From Blattabacterium cuenoti (GTDB lineage: Bacteria; Bacteroidota; Bacteroidia; Flavobacteriales; Blattabacteriaceae): a DNA stretch of 64,000 bases. The stretch lies in NCBI RefSeq assembly GCF_014251755.1, contig NZ_CP059200.1, forward strand, positions 40,286 through 104,285, written 5' to 3'. Both the position numbers and the translations under genes were made by a program. Positions 10,001 to 18,945 of the stretch are shown here, one piece after another; position 1 is the first letter of the stretch; every line of letters begins with the position of its first letter. The notes under the pieces were generated by a model, which ran no database searches, had not been told where the DNA came from, and saw only the letters and a list, made by a program, of their open reading frames with translations.

Positions 10001-10166
10001 TTATTTTGGAGTAAATTACTATTTATCAGGACTACATTCTTATGCAAAAGGAGATCCTATTTCTATTCCTTACTGGATCTATTATAGTTTGTTAGTTTTG
10101 TTAATTGTATCTATTTTATCTTATTATTCATTCAAATTTCATAACAAAAATAAAAAATATCAATAA
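7002..10166 (+). CDS. ccsBA: Fused System II cytochrome c synthase CcsBA (ResB-CcsA)
   Basis: This carries heme out across the inner membrane and attaches it to CXXCH motifs of c-type cytochromes. The 1054-residue protein is a fusion. The N-terminal ResB/CcsB part has about three membrane segments in the first 100 residues, a large periplasmic domain, and another helix near residue 435. The C-terminal CcsA part, from about residue 740, has many helices and the heme-handling WWD-type motif WGRYWSWDPKETW at about residue 947. SRWYISGHAPWTNGYESAIF and external histidines (LIIHVATITSSYGFF) also fit CcsA. Such fusions are normal in Bacteroidota. Its clients are visible here: the hexaheme ActA and the monoheme ActE of alternative complex III. 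Confidence 0.93.
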   Translation: MQQIKKILFSTKITSLLFLLLALSMAIATFIEKIYSTDVSKIFIYESTWFEVIMFLIIINLIGNIWKYKLWSYNKLPLFIFHFSFIFIFIGGIFSRYFSFEGTMSIREGKINGKILSSKNYIKLKINQGPNTRFYHDPYIFSSFHNGYQGVFFFKKNPLKIKVIDYIPCAKIFLSKEKNEEKFIKIVSTNQKKRTEHFVKNGEIINVNGILFSFNRKIPFGIIIFEKNHRLYIKSSFSGKSINMINRKISFFSKKVDHLLKIKHLYQIKTNRNHEIMQWVIPDRVVKGKLKYVKSCDHEEEENNKLSAITAKISFQNQSKLVTFLGGKNTTNMSPPLFFNNYKISIGYGSIFFNLPFFIKLKKFKLENYPGSEFPSTFISHVTLIDKNKKKNYFIYMNHVLNYKGFRFFQSGYDPDGKGTHFSVNNDYLGTYFSYIGYIFMSIGMFFTLFWKGTRFNDLKKKLKDLSYKNYSILFIGFYFISSIQNFVFSQIQELKKIPLENVSDAIHIPKKHGDNFGRLLVQDQKGRIKPINTIAIELLRKIHKKDSIGNLDANQWFISIHQDNIFWTKIPFIKVDKKGGHEFLNKVKANRQYYVSLMDLYFIDSKISKLKFILQEDYERAFSKNPFQRNEYDKAVLNLSERVGIMHEIFQGKYIRIFPIPHDVNQTWSSWVSNSNKLNPLGLSMFNDYLKSLLFSQHEKNWNIANKEIQKIRLYQIKYAKPILPSENKIYVEIIYNKLNIFYILSFLYAFFGVIIIIHSFLTIFLKKKYMIFFSKMFISILFVLFIFNFFGLISRWYISGHAPWTNGYESAIFISWCLIGISFLFYKNQFVSGITALIASILLIVAHYGNVMDPEITNLVPVLKSHWLIIHVATITSSYGFFLTGAFLGFLVLFLFILKVCFRNYSEMIYIHIEKLTIINEICLTIGLFLLTIGTFLGSVWANNSWGRYWSWDPKETWALISIMIYAFLLHMRLIPYFRSIFIFNFSSILSVSSILMTYFGVNYYLSGLHSYAKGDPISIPYWIYYSLLVLLIVSILSYYSFKFHNKNKKYQ

Positions 10167-10169
10167 ACA

Positions 10170-10967
10170 GTGAATTTTCATTCGTTTTTTTTTAAAAAAC
10201 ATTTCAGAAAAAAAAAAAGTACTTTATTTAGAGATGCATTTGGTAATTTTCATTTTATAAAACGTTTTTTAATTTTTACTTTTGGTTGTATTTCTTATAA
10301 TCGTTATAATGGATTTAATCGATTGCATTTGGAAGGAACTGAATATATAAAAAATTTACCTGATAAAAAAGTTCTTTTTGTATCTAATCATCAAACTTAT
10401 TTTGCAGATGTTTTTGCTATGTTTCATGTATTTTGTAGTGTAAAAAATGGTTTTATCAATAGTATTAGAAATCCTATTTATCTTTTAAATCCGAAAGTTA
10501 ATTTATATTATGTAGCAGCAAAAGAGACTATGAATCAAGGTATTTTAACTAAATTATTTATGTATTCAGGAGGAATTACTGTGAAAAGAATTTGGAAAAA
10601 AGAAAAAAAAAAAATTAATTGTTCTATAAATATATTATCTGATATCACTCGTATGGGTATCGCGATCAATGATGGGTGGTTAATTACTTTTCCACAAGGT
10701 ACAACTCAAGCTTTTGCTCCTGGACGAAGAGGAATTGTTCACGTTATCAAAAAATACACTCCTATTGTTGTTCCCATTGTAATAGATGGATTTCAAAAAG
10801 CCTATGATAAAAAAGGAATTCGCATTAAAAAAAAAGGAGTATTACAAAAAATGAAATTTAAAGAACCTATTCAAATGGATTTGAAAAAAGAAACGACAGA
10901 TTCTATTATGGAAAAAATTATGGATGCCATCGAACAATCTCCAAAATATAAAAAGGATAATTCATAA
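10170..10967 (+). CDS. plsC: 1-acyl-sn-glycerol-3-phosphate acyltransferase (PlsC family)
   Basis: This adds the second acyl chain to lysophosphatidate, producing phosphatidate for phospholipids. The acceptor-site motif reads SNHQTYFADVF, the Bacteroidota version of the HX4D box with one extra residue between His and Asp. The second motif, TFPQGTTQAFAPGRRG, corresponds to the FPEGTR phosphate-binding box. An Arg-rich region (SGGITVKRIW) lies between them. The start is GTG at 10170, three bases after the ccsBA stop, so translation is probably coupled. The coding sequence contains a run of twelve A (10603-10614) read in frame as lysines, a likely spot for polymerase slippage. The gene appears intact; specificity for this exact acyltransferase step is inferred from family. 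Confidence 0.85.
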   Translation: MNFHSFFFKKHFRKKKSTLFRDAFGNFHFIKRFLIFTFGCISYNRYNGFNRLHLEGTEYIKNLPDKKVLFVSNHQTYFADVFAMFHVFCSVKNGFINSIRNPIYLLNPKVNLYYVAAKETMNQGILTKLFMYSGGITVKRIWKKEKKKINCSINILSDITRMGIAINDGWLITFPQGTTQAFAPGRRGIVHVIKKYTPIVVPIVIDGFQKAYDKKGIRIKKKGVLQKMKFKEPIQMDLKKETTDSIMEKIMDAIEQSPKYKKDNS

Positions 10968-10982
10968 ATTTCAAATAAATAA

Positions 10983-13661
10983 ATGAAATATAAATTAATC
11001 AAAGATACTTTTCTAAACTTTTTTCAAAAAAAAAAACATAAAATTATTCCTTCTTTTCCCATTTATTCGAAAAATGATCCCACTCTTTTTTTCGTTAATG
11101 CCGGAATGAATCCTTTTAAAGACTATTTTTTAGGACATGTAACCCCTGAATATACGAGAATAGCAAATATTCAAAAATGTCTTAGAATTACGGGAAAACA
11201 CAATGATTTAGAAAATGTAGGATATGACAATTATCATCATACTATGTTCGAGATGTTAGGAAATTGGTCTTTTGGAGATTATTCAAGAAAAGAAACGATA
11301 GAGTGGGCTTGGGAATTATTAACTAAAATATATCATATTTCTCATCAAAATATTTATGTTTCTGTTTTTATTGGAGATAAAAAAGATGAATTATCCATAG
11401 ATAAAGAAACTTTGAAATTTTGGAAAACGTTAATTAACGAAAAAAATATTCTTTTTTTTGGAAAAGAATATAATTTTTGGGAAATGGGATCAACAGGACC
11501 TTGTGGCCCTTGTTCAGAAATTCATATAGATTTAAGAAATGAAAAAGAAAAAAAAGTTTTGTCTGGAAGATATCTTATTAACAAAAAACATCCTCAAGTA
11601 ATAGAAATTTGGAATCTTGTTTTTATAGAATTTATAAGAAAATCAGATGGAACATTGGAAAAACTTTATAAAAAACATGTAGATACAGGAATGGGTTTGG
11701 AAAGATTATGCATGGTTTTACAAGAAAAAATTTCTAGTTATGAAACTGATATTTTTTATCCTATTATTCAAGATATAAAATACGATTTAGGAAATGTTTA
11801 TAATAAAAAGGATTTTACACAAAATGTATCTATACGGATTATAGCAGATCATCTAAGAGCTATTGTTTTTTCTATTTTAGATGGACAATTACCATCCAAT
11901 AACGGAGCTGGTTATGTAATAAGAAAAATCCTTAGAAGATCCGTTATTTTCTCTACCCGTTTTTTATCCAAAAAGGAACCTTTTATTTATAAATTTGTAG
12001 ATTCTTTAATCAAAGAAATGAAAAATTCTTTTCCAGAATTGGAAAATAAAAAAAAATATATACAAAATATTATTAAAGAAGAAGAATTATCATTTTTTCG
12101 TGTTATTAAAAAAGGAAATAAAAAAATTCAACATATCATTACCCAACATAAAGAAAAAAATGAAAAAATTATTAATGGAGAAAAAATTTTCCAATTATAT
12201 GATACTTATGGATTTCCCATGGAATTAACTAAAAAATTGGTTGAAAAAAAAAACTTGTTTATTGATGAAAAATCATTTCAAAAAAAATTATTGGAACAAA
12301 AAAAAAGATCCAAAAAAGAAAAAAACTCAATCATAAAAAAAGATTGGATACAAGTACATAATGATTTTGATCAAGGTAAAAATTTTGTGGGATATGATTT
12401 GATAGAATGTAATATTTTGATATTAAAATATAGAGAAGTAGAAAACAAACTCAAAAAAATCCATTATTATGAACTAGTTTTTTCTAAAACACCTTTTTAT
12501 CCTGAAGGTGGAGGACAATTGGGAGATACGGGTTTTATCAAAAATAAAATTGATAAAATTGATGTTTTTGATACTAAAATAGAAAATTCTATTGTTATCC
12601 ATTGTGTTCAAAGATTACCTTCAAATGTTTTTTCTTCTTTTATAGCTATAGTAAATCAAAATAGAAGAGAAGAAATTGAGAAAAATCATACTTCTACTCA
12701 TTTATTACATTTCGCTTTGAAACAAGTTTTAGGAAATCATATTCAACAAAAAGGTTCTTATGTAGGAAACGATTATATAAGATTTGATTTTTCTCATTAT
12801 CAAAAAATAAAGATTCAAGAATTGTATAAAATTGAAAATCTGGTTCAAGAATTAATTTTTTCGGATCTTTTATTAAAAACAAAAACATTTCATTCTTTAC
12901 AAGAAGCCAAAAAAAATGCTTCTTTCAGTGAAACTTTTGAAAATAAATATAAACAACAAGAAGTTCGAGTTGTTACCTTTGGAGAATCTTCCGAATTATG
13001 TATTGGAACACATGTTAAACATACTGGATTAATTCAAGTTTTTGATATTTTATCAGAATCTTCTATATCGCATGGAATACGTAGAATTAAAGCTATAACT
13101 TATAAAAAAGCAATTCAACATTTAAAATCTATTCGTGATCAATATCAATCTATAAAAAAAATGATGAAATATCCAGATAATCCTATGAAAAGTTTCTCAA
13201 TTTTGAAAAACTCTAATGAAAAATTAAAACAAAAAATATCAAAAATTCATTTCGAGAAAATAAAAATATTAAAAAAAGAATATTCTTTAAAAGCCATACA
13301 ACTATCTTCTATCAAATATATATGTGAAATTGATCTTGATCAAGAAAAAGAAATAAACATTATGAAAAAAATAGTCTTAGATTTAAGACATGAAATTCAT
13401 AATTTATTTATGATTACAGGATTTGTAAAAAATGAAAAAGTAATTCTTTTTATATCTGTTTCTGATTCTGTTATTAAAAATCATAATATTCATGCTCATA
13501 AAATCATATGTAAAATGGCTTCTCATATACATGGAAAATATTGGGGAAACTCTTCTTTTGCTACATCTATGGGAACTAAAAAAAATGGATTGAATTTAGT
13601 TTTAAAAGATGCAATAACATATCAAAATTATCTACAAAATAAATGTTTAAATTTAAAGTAA
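10983..13661 (+). CDS. alaS: Alanyl-tRNA synthetase
   Basis: Charges tRNA-Ala. All class II landmarks for AlaRS are present: the N-terminal FFVNAGMNPFKDYFLG region, the motif 2 area around FEMLGNWSFGDY, and GNMGLERL-type motif 3 seen as DTGMGLERL. The editing domain carries the zinc motif NHTSTHLLHFALKQVLG near residue 566 and the CIGTHVKHTG element near residue 672. The C-terminal C-Ala domain ends in NIHAHKIICKMA and ATSMGTKKNG. Length 892 aa is normal. It starts 15 bases after plsC and is followed 13 bases later by sucA, in a same-strand run of genes with very short gaps. The editing site His and Cys residues are kept, so proofreading is probably functional. Confidence 0.97.
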   Translation: MKYKLIKDTFLNFFQKKKHKIIPSFPIYSKNDPTLFFVNAGMNPFKDYFLGHVTPEYTRIANIQKCLRITGKHNDLENVGYDNYHHTMFEMLGNWSFGDYSRKETIEWAWELLTKIYHISHQNIYVSVFIGDKKDELSIDKETLKFWKTLINEKNILFFGKEYNFWEMGSTGPCGPCSEIHIDLRNEKEKKVLSGRYLINKKHPQVIEIWNLVFIEFIRKSDGTLEKLYKKHVDTGMGLERLCMVLQEKISSYETDIFYPIIQDIKYDLGNVYNKKDFTQNVSIRIIADHLRAIVFSILDGQLPSNNGAGYVIRKILRRSVIFSTRFLSKKEPFIYKFVDSLIKEMKNSFPELENKKKYIQNIIKEEELSFFRVIKKGNKKIQHIITQHKEKNEKIINGEKIFQLYDTYGFPMELTKKLVEKKNLFIDEKSFQKKLLEQKKRSKKEKNSIIKKDWIQVHNDFDQGKNFVGYDLIECNILILKYREVENKLKKIHYYELVFSKTPFYPEGGGQLGDTGFIKNKIDKIDVFDTKIENSIVIHCVQRLPSNVFSSFIAIVNQNRREEIEKNHTSTHLLHFALKQVLGNHIQQKGSYVGNDYIRFDFSHYQKIKIQELYKIENLVQELIFSDLLLKTKTFHSLQEAKKNASFSETFENKYKQQEVRVVTFGESSELCIGTHVKHTGLIQVFDILSESSISHGIRRIKAITYKKAIQHLKSIRDQYQSIKKMMKYPDNPMKSFSILKNSNEKLKQKISKIHFEKIKILKKEYSLKAIQLSSIKYICEIDLDQEKEINIMKKIVLDLRHEIHNLFMITGFVKNEKVILFISVSDSVIKNHNIHAHKIICKMASHIHGKYWGNSSFATSMGTKKNGLNLVLKDAITYQNYLQNKCLNLK

Positions 13662-13674
13662 AAACAGTCAGTAT

Positions 13675-16401
13675 ATGAATGATAGATATTCTTTTCTAAA
13701 TGCCATTCATTTTAAAGATATAGAATTTCTATATAACCAGTATCAAACAAATCCTAATTCAATAGAATCAAGTTGGAGTGCTTTTTTTTATGGATTCGAT
13801 TTTGGAATAAAAAACTATAACAACATTACGAAATTAGGAAAAGATAATATCATACAAAAAGAATTTTTAGTATTGAATTTAATTCACGATTATAGAAAAA
13901 GAGGTCATTTTTTCACGGATACAAATCCTATACGAAAAAGAAGAAAGCATTTTCCTTCTTTAGATTTAAAGAATTTTGGATTATCTGAAAAAGAATTAGA
14001 TACATATTTTGAAGTTGGAAAATTAATAGGAATAGGAAAAACTTCCTTAAGAAATATAATTCATCATCTAAAAAATATTTATTGTGGCTCTATAGGAATA
14101 GAATACATGTATATTTCTAATCCTGAAAAAATTCAATGGATTGAAAAATGGTTTTTAGAAAAAAAAATACAATTTCTTCCAGAAGAAAAAAAATTTTTTT
14201 TGAAAAAATTAAATGAAGCAGTGACATTTGAAAATTTTATTCATACCAAATTTGTAGGACAAAAAAGATTTTCTATAGAAGGAAATGAATCTACATTGCC
14301 TGCATTGGAAGAAATGATCGAATATGCATCCAATAAATATTTTACTGAAGATTTTATAATTGGAATGTCACATAGAGGTCGTTTAAATATACTTTCTAAT
14401 TTTTTTCAAAAAGATTATTCTCAAATATTTATCGAATTTCAAGGAAAAGAATATAAAGAAAAAACTTTTTCTGGAGATGTAAAATATCATTTAGGATTTT
14501 CAAAACACAGAAAAACTCGTAAAAATAGATATGTGAAAATCTATTTGGTTCCTAATCCTTCTCATTTAGAATCTGTAAATGCTATTGTAGAAGGTATTAC
14601 ACGTGCTAAAATAGATTTTAACTATAATCAAAATAGTAATTCTGAAAAAATTATTCCTATTTTAATTCATGGTGATGCGTCATTATCCGGTCAAGGAATT
14701 GTATATGAAGTACTTCAATTCTCTCAATTAAAAGGATATAAAACTGGAGGAACCATTCATATGGTAATGAATAATCAAATCGGATTTACTACGAATTCTA
14801 CTGAAGGTCGTTCCAGTATATATGCTACTGATATTGCCAAAATTTTGATGTCTCCCGTATTACATGTTAACGCAGATGATGTCGAATCTGTTATTCGAGC
14901 TATTTATTTCGCTGTAGATTTTAGAATGCGTTATCATGAAGATATTTTCATAGATTTATTGGGATATAGAAAATATGGACATAATGAAGGAGACGAACCA
15001 AGATTTACTCAACCTTCTTTATATAAAGCAATTTCCCAACATTCTAATTCTTACAATTTATACAGAAAAAAATTGGAAAAAGAAGAAATTATTAGTCATG
15101 ATGATGTACAAAATATGGAAAAAAAATATGAAAATATTCTTCATGTAAAATATAATGAGTCAAGTAATATTAAATGGAACGTATTGAGTTCTTTTTTAGA
15201 AGAAGAATGGAAAAATTTCCCTATAGTATATAAAAATGAAGAAATTTTTAAAAAAGTAGAAACACAATTTCCCATAGAAAGAATTATACAAATATCTCAT
15301 AAGATTTTTTCTCTTCCTAAAACGAAAAAATTTTTTAGAAAAACGAAATTGATTTTTCAAAAAAGATTAGAAATGATTCAAAAAAAATTGGTAGATTGGA
15401 GCATGGCAGAACTACTATCTTATGGAACTCTTTTATATGAAGGAATTCATATTCGTTTATCAGGAGAAGACGTGGCAAGAGGTACGTTTTCTCAACGTCA
15501 TGCTATTGTTAAAACAGAAGAAGAAGAAGAAATTATTCTTCTTAATCAAATCTGTACAAAACAAGGAAAAATGCAAATTTTTAATTCTCCTCTATCAGAA
15601 TATGGAGTTTTAGGTTTTGATTATGGATATGCCATGTATTCTCCTCATGTTTTAACTTTATGGGAAGCTCAATTTGGAGATTTTGTAAATGGAGGACAAA
15701 TCATAATCGATCAATATATTTCTTCTGGAGAAAATAAATGGAAAATTAGAAATGGAATTGTATTGTTATTACCTCATGGATATGAAGGACAAGGACCCGA
15801 ACATTCTTCTGCACGCATTGAACGTTATTTACAACTTTGTGCTAACAATAACTTATTTGTAGTCAATTGTACTACTCCAGCTAATTTTTATCATCTTATA
15901 AGAAGACAAATGAAATTAAAATATAGAAAACCTCTTATCATTTTTACTCCTAAAAGTTTGCTTAGAAATAAGCAATGTTTATCTCCAATAAAAGATCTTT
16001 CTATAGGAACGTTTCAGGAAATATTGGATGATCCTTATGTAAAGGAGATCAAAAAAATTACAAAATTAATTTTTTGTTCTGGAAAGATTTATTATGAATT
16101 GCTCAATAGAAAAGAATCTATTCAAGATAAAACAACCGCATTAATTCGAATAGAACAAATTTATCCATTAAAAATAGAGAAAGTTAAGGAACTTGTAGAA
16201 AAATATAAAAATACAAAAGAAATTTTTTGGGTACAAGAAGAACCAGAAAACATGGGATTATGGAGTTTTATTTTAAGAAAATTAGGAAATATGATTTCAT
16301 TTAATTTAATATCTCCATCTGAAAGTTCTAGTCCGTCTACAGGATCTTATATTGATTTTTTAAGAATTCAAAATAAAATATTAAAAAAAGCTTTTCTTTG
16401 A
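13675..16401 (+). CDS. sucA: 2-oxoglutarate dehydrogenase E1 component
   Basis: The thiamine-diphosphate enzyme that decarboxylates 2-oxoglutarate in the TCA cycle and passes the succinyl group to E2. The N-terminal E2-docking stretch (ESSWSAFFYGFDFG) is followed by the first conserved block SIEGNESTLPALEEMIEY, the TPP/Mg site HGDASLSGQGIVYEVLQ near residue 331, and GFTTNSTEGRSSIYATDIAK. C-terminal transketolase-type blocks include GEDVARGTFSQRHA, PHGYEGQGPEHSSARIERYLQL and the final QEEPENMGLWSF. Length 908 aa is typical. sucB follows directly (gap 45 bases). The E3 subunit (lpdA) is not in this window. Confidence 0.97.
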   Translation: MNDRYSFLNAIHFKDIEFLYNQYQTNPNSIESSWSAFFYGFDFGIKNYNNITKLGKDNIIQKEFLVLNLIHDYRKRGHFFTDTNPIRKRRKHFPSLDLKNFGLSEKELDTYFEVGKLIGIGKTSLRNIIHHLKNIYCGSIGIEYMYISNPEKIQWIEKWFLEKKIQFLPEEKKFFLKKLNEAVTFENFIHTKFVGQKRFSIEGNESTLPALEEMIEYASNKYFTEDFIIGMSHRGRLNILSNFFQKDYSQIFIEFQGKEYKEKTFSGDVKYHLGFSKHRKTRKNRYVKIYLVPNPSHLESVNAIVEGITRAKIDFNYNQNSNSEKIIPILIHGDASLSGQGIVYEVLQFSQLKGYKTGGTIHMVMNNQIGFTTNSTEGRSSIYATDIAKILMSPVLHVNADDVESVIRAIYFAVDFRMRYHEDIFIDLLGYRKYGHNEGDEPRFTQPSLYKAISQHSNSYNLYRKKLEKEEIISHDDVQNMEKKYENILHVKYNESSNIKWNVLSSFLEEEWKNFPIVYKNEEIFKKVETQFPIERIIQISHKIFSLPKTKKFFRKTKLIFQKRLEMIQKKLVDWSMAELLSYGTLLYEGIHIRLSGEDVARGTFSQRHAIVKTEEEEEIILLNQICTKQGKMQIFNSPLSEYGVLGFDYGYAMYSPHVLTLWEAQFGDFVNGGQIIIDQYISSGENKWKIRNGIVLLLPHGYEGQGPEHSSARIERYLQLCANNNLFVVNCTTPANFYHLIRRQMKLKYRKPLIIFTPKSLLRNKQCLSPIKDLSIGTFQEILDDPYVKEIKKITKLIFCSGKIYYELLNRKESIQDKTTALIRIEQIYPLKIEKVKELVEKYKNTKEIFWVQEEPENMGLWSFILRKLGNMISFNLISPSESSSPSTGSYIDFLRIQNKILKKAFL

Positions 16402-16446
16402 AATTTAAATTATAATAAATAATAAAAATTTTTTAAAATTTAAATC

Positions 16447-17667
16447 ATGACAATACAGATAAAAGTTCCTTCTCCAGGAGAATCAATTACAGAGGTAGAA
16501 GTTTCCACCTGGCTCGTAAAAAACGGAGATTATGTTCATAAAGGTCAAATAATAGCAGAAATAGATTCAGATAAAGCAACTTTAGAAATTCTTTCAGAAG
16601 AAAATGGAATAATCACTTTTATGGTAGAAAAAGGAGAAAGAGTACGAGTTGGAGATGTTTTATGTATTATCAAATCTTCCAAAAAAGATACAAAAAAACA
16701 TCTTGTTCAAGAAAAAAAAGATCATGTTGAAAAAGTTGATCCTACAAATAAAAATATTAAAATACCTTCTCCAGCTTCAAAAAAATTTTTAAAGGAAAAA
16801 AATATTTTTATAGAATCTGTTCAAGGTTCTGGAAAACATGGGAGAATAACAAAAAAAGATTGCATTTTTCATTTAGAAAAAAATAAAATTCCTATTATTT
16901 CTAATAGACCACCTATTACAGCAATGTATAATAGATCGAAAACCAAAACACCTCTTTCTTCTTTAAGAAGGAAACTTTCCGAAAGGTTAGTTTATGTAAA
17001 AAATCAAACCGCTTCTCTTACCACATTTAATGAAGTAGATATGCTAGAAATTTTTATTATTAGAAAAAAATATAAAGATCTTTTTAAGAAAAAACATGGA
17101 GTCAATTTGGGTTTTATGTCTTTTTTTACTCTGTCTTGTGTTAGAGCTTTGAAACTTTATCCAGATGTTAATGCTATGATTAGTGAAAAAGAAAAAATTA
17201 ATTTTGAATATTATGATATTAGTATTGCTATATCTGGTCCTAAAGGATTAATGGTTCCCGTAATTAGAAATGCAGAATATTTATCATTTCGTGAAATAGA
17301 ACAAAAAATATACAAATTATCAACACGGGTTCATAATGGAAAAATTTCTATAGATGAGATGACAGGAGGAACTTTTACTATTACTAATGGAGGTGTTTTT
17401 GGTTCTATGTTATCTACTCCAATTATAAATCCACCACAAAGTGCCATATTAGGAATGCATAAAATTATGGAAAGACCTGTAGTAGTTAATGGATCTATTG
17501 AAATACGTCCTATCATGTATTTATCTCTATCTTATGATCATAGAATCATTGATGGTAGAGAATCTGTAGGGTTTTTAGTATCTGTCAAGGAATCTATAGA
17601 AAATCCTATAAAATTTTTGATGGGGGGAAGTGAAGAAACTCTTTCTAAGAAATTAGAATTATATTGA
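16447..17667 (+). CDS. sucB: Dihydrolipoyllysine succinyltransferase (E2 of 2-oxoglutarate dehydrogenase)
   Basis: E2 core enzyme that transfers the succinyl group from a lipoyl arm to CoA. One lipoyl domain occupies residues 1-78, with the lipoylated Lys in EIDSDKATLEI near residue 43. A peripheral E3-binding domain follows (PSPASKKFLKEKNI, GSGKHGRITKKD) around residues 110-140, then the catalytic acyltransferase domain ending in LSLSYDHRIIDGRESV, where His and Asp of the catalytic motif are visible near residue 363. Length 406 aa is standard. It is the last plus-strand gene before a convergent minus-strand cluster (17703). No terminator hairpin is obvious in the 35-base gap. Confidence 0.96.
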   Translation: MTIQIKVPSPGESITEVEVSTWLVKNGDYVHKGQIIAEIDSDKATLEILSEENGIITFMVEKGERVRVGDVLCIIKSSKKDTKKHLVQEKKDHVEKVDPTNKNIKIPSPASKKFLKEKNIFIESVQGSGKHGRITKKDCIFHLEKNKIPIISNRPPITAMYNRSKTKTPLSSLRRKLSERLVYVKNQTASLTTFNEVDMLEIFIIRKKYKDLFKKKHGVNLGFMSFFTLSCVRALKLYPDVNAMISEKEKINFEYYDISIAISGPKGLMVPVIRNAEYLSFREIEQKIYKLSTRVHNGKISIDEMTGGTFTITNGGVFGSMLSTPIINPPQSAILGMHKIMERPVVVNGSIEIRPIMYLSLSYDHRIIDGRESVGFLVSVKESIENPIKFLMGGSEETLSKKLELY

Positions 17668-17702
17668 GTGGTGATAAAATTTAAAAAAAAGTATATTTTC
17701 AT

Positions 17703-18263
17703 CTAAAATTTTTTTCTGACATAAGGATTAGGTCTGTTTATATTTCCTATATTTATTTTTTTCATTTGTATATTTATGATTTGAATTTGATCATGTAATA
17801 AACCAGAAATATCCATTTTTTTTGCCTCTAATAGTAAAAATTCAGCTCTTTTTTTATTTCCTTTTGATAAGGAAGCGATAGCCAAATTTAATTTGGCTAT
17901 CGCTATATTTGGTTTAAATTTTAGTCCTAAATCTAAAGCTTTTTGCATATAATTTTCTGATTTAAAAATATTCTTTTCTGAATACAAAATTCCATTCAAA
18001 AAATAATAATAAGCCATTTGGTTTTTAGTTAATTGTAATTTAGGATTTTTAACATATTCTAAATATTTTTTTAATCCTTTCATGTCCTTTTTTCGTATTT
18101 TAAAAAAAGCTAATAATAAAAATTCATTCCTAAAAATAAAAAAAATAGGAATTATACTTAATAAAAGTAGAATACATCCATATAAATAATTTTTTTGAAA
18201 AAATGAAAAAATAGATCCTAAAAAAACAAACAGAAACAATACTATTTTTGAATATTTACTCAT
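17703..18263 (-). CDS. Small membrane protein with TPR-like helices, function unknown
   Basis: A 186-residue protein with two N-terminal hydrophobic helices (about residues 7-22 and 28-45) followed by repeated helical hairpins. MAYYYFLNGILYSEKNIFKS and IAIAKLNLAIASLSKGNKKRAE carry the small/large residue spacing of tetratricopeptide repeats. Similar short two-helix TPR proteins occur in Flavobacteria, but I know of no assigned function. It probably anchors a small protein-interaction domain at the inner membrane. Its ATG lies within the end of the upstream esterase gene (eight-base overlap), so the two are co-translated. The coding sequence contains a perfect 14-bp hairpin (17874-17904). Confidence 0.65.
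   Translation of the reverse strand: MSKYSKIVLFLFVFLGSIFSFFQKNYLYGCILLLLSIIPIFFIFRNEFLLLAFFKIRKKDMKGLKKYLEYVKNPKLQLTKNQMAYYYFLNGILYSEKNIFKSENYMQKALDLGLKFKPNIAIAKLNLAIASLSKGNKKRAEFLLLEAKKMDISGLLHDQIQIINIQMKKINIGNINRPNPYVRKKF
17874..17904. repeat. Perfect 14-bp inverted repeat with 3-nt loop inside the TPR gene
   Basis: AGCGATAGCCAAAT is followed by TTA and then by its exact reverse complement. It is GC-richer than its surroundings and lies in the middle of the coding region. In protein terms it encodes the near-palindromic IAIAKLNLAIAS of a TPR helix. It is probably a by-product of coding, but it would form a strong RNA hairpin. Confidence 0.9.
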
Positions 18264-18936
18264 AATTCATATTTTGATTTATTTTATTATTTTCTTTAAT
18301 CCAATTAATAAGATCTTGATAATTTAAATGATTTAAAGTGTGTCCAGATTCATACTCTTTATAAAAAAAAAGTATTTTTTTTTCCTTTAAAAATTTTAAT
18401 CCTTTTTTTGCCCAATTTACAGGAATTATAGAATCATATTTTCCATGAGATATAAAAAATTCTAAATCGTAATTATGATTGATTTTTTTTGGAAAGATTC
18501 GATCTTCTAAATATCCACTTAAAGCTATTACTTTTTTTATTTTATCAGAATTTTTTAATGCTATTGCATAACTTAAAATAGCTCCTTGACTAAACCCACA
18601 TATCCATACTGTATTTTTTTTCAATTTATATTCTTCTATGGCTTCATGGATAAAAAATGATATTTTTTCAATGGTTGTTTTAGCCTGTATTATGTTAATG
18701 AATTCGTTTTTATTATCAAAGTCTATATCATACCAAGAATATTGATTTGTTCTAATTAAATAAAAACCTTGAATACTAATTATAAAAAAATTTTCTGGAA
18801 GATCTTTTTGAAAAAAAGAAAAAAGATCTTTTTCATTGCTACCATATCCATGAATCATCAAAAAAAGAGTCTTTTCCTTTTCATATCCCGTTTCTTTTAT
18901 AAGATGTTTAATAGAAAGTTGATTTCTTAAAAGCAT
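18256..18936 (-). CDS. Alpha/beta hydrolase, phospholipase/carboxylesterase family
   Basis: A 226-residue serine esterase-like protein. The nucleophile elbow is ICGFSQGAILSYAIAL, with Ser near residue 114, followed by VIALSGYL, the catalytic-Asp region SHGKYDSIIPV and the His region YESGHTL. This arrangement matches the AB_hydrolase_2 (acyl-protein thioesterase/carboxylesterase) family, which hydrolyses short carboxyl esters or thioesters; the natural substrate is unknown. The oxyanion-hole segment appears as LMIHGYGSNEKDL near residues 25-37. It lies nine bases downstream of a LolD-type ATPase gene and overlaps the TPR gene by eight bases, forming a three-gene minus-strand operon. Confidence 0.82.
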   Translation of the reverse strand: MLLRNQLSIKHLIKETGYEKEKTLFLMIHGYGSNEKDLFSFFQKDLPENFFIISIQGFYLIRTNQYSWYDIDFDNKNEFINIIQAKTTIEKISFFIHEAIEEYKLKKNTVWICGFSQGAILSYAIALKNSDKIKKVIALSGYLEDRIFPKKINHNYDLEFFISHGKYDSIIPVNWAKKGLKFLKEKKILFFYKEYESGHTLNHLNYQDLINWIKENNKINQNMNYE

Positions 18937-18945
18937 AAAATATTT

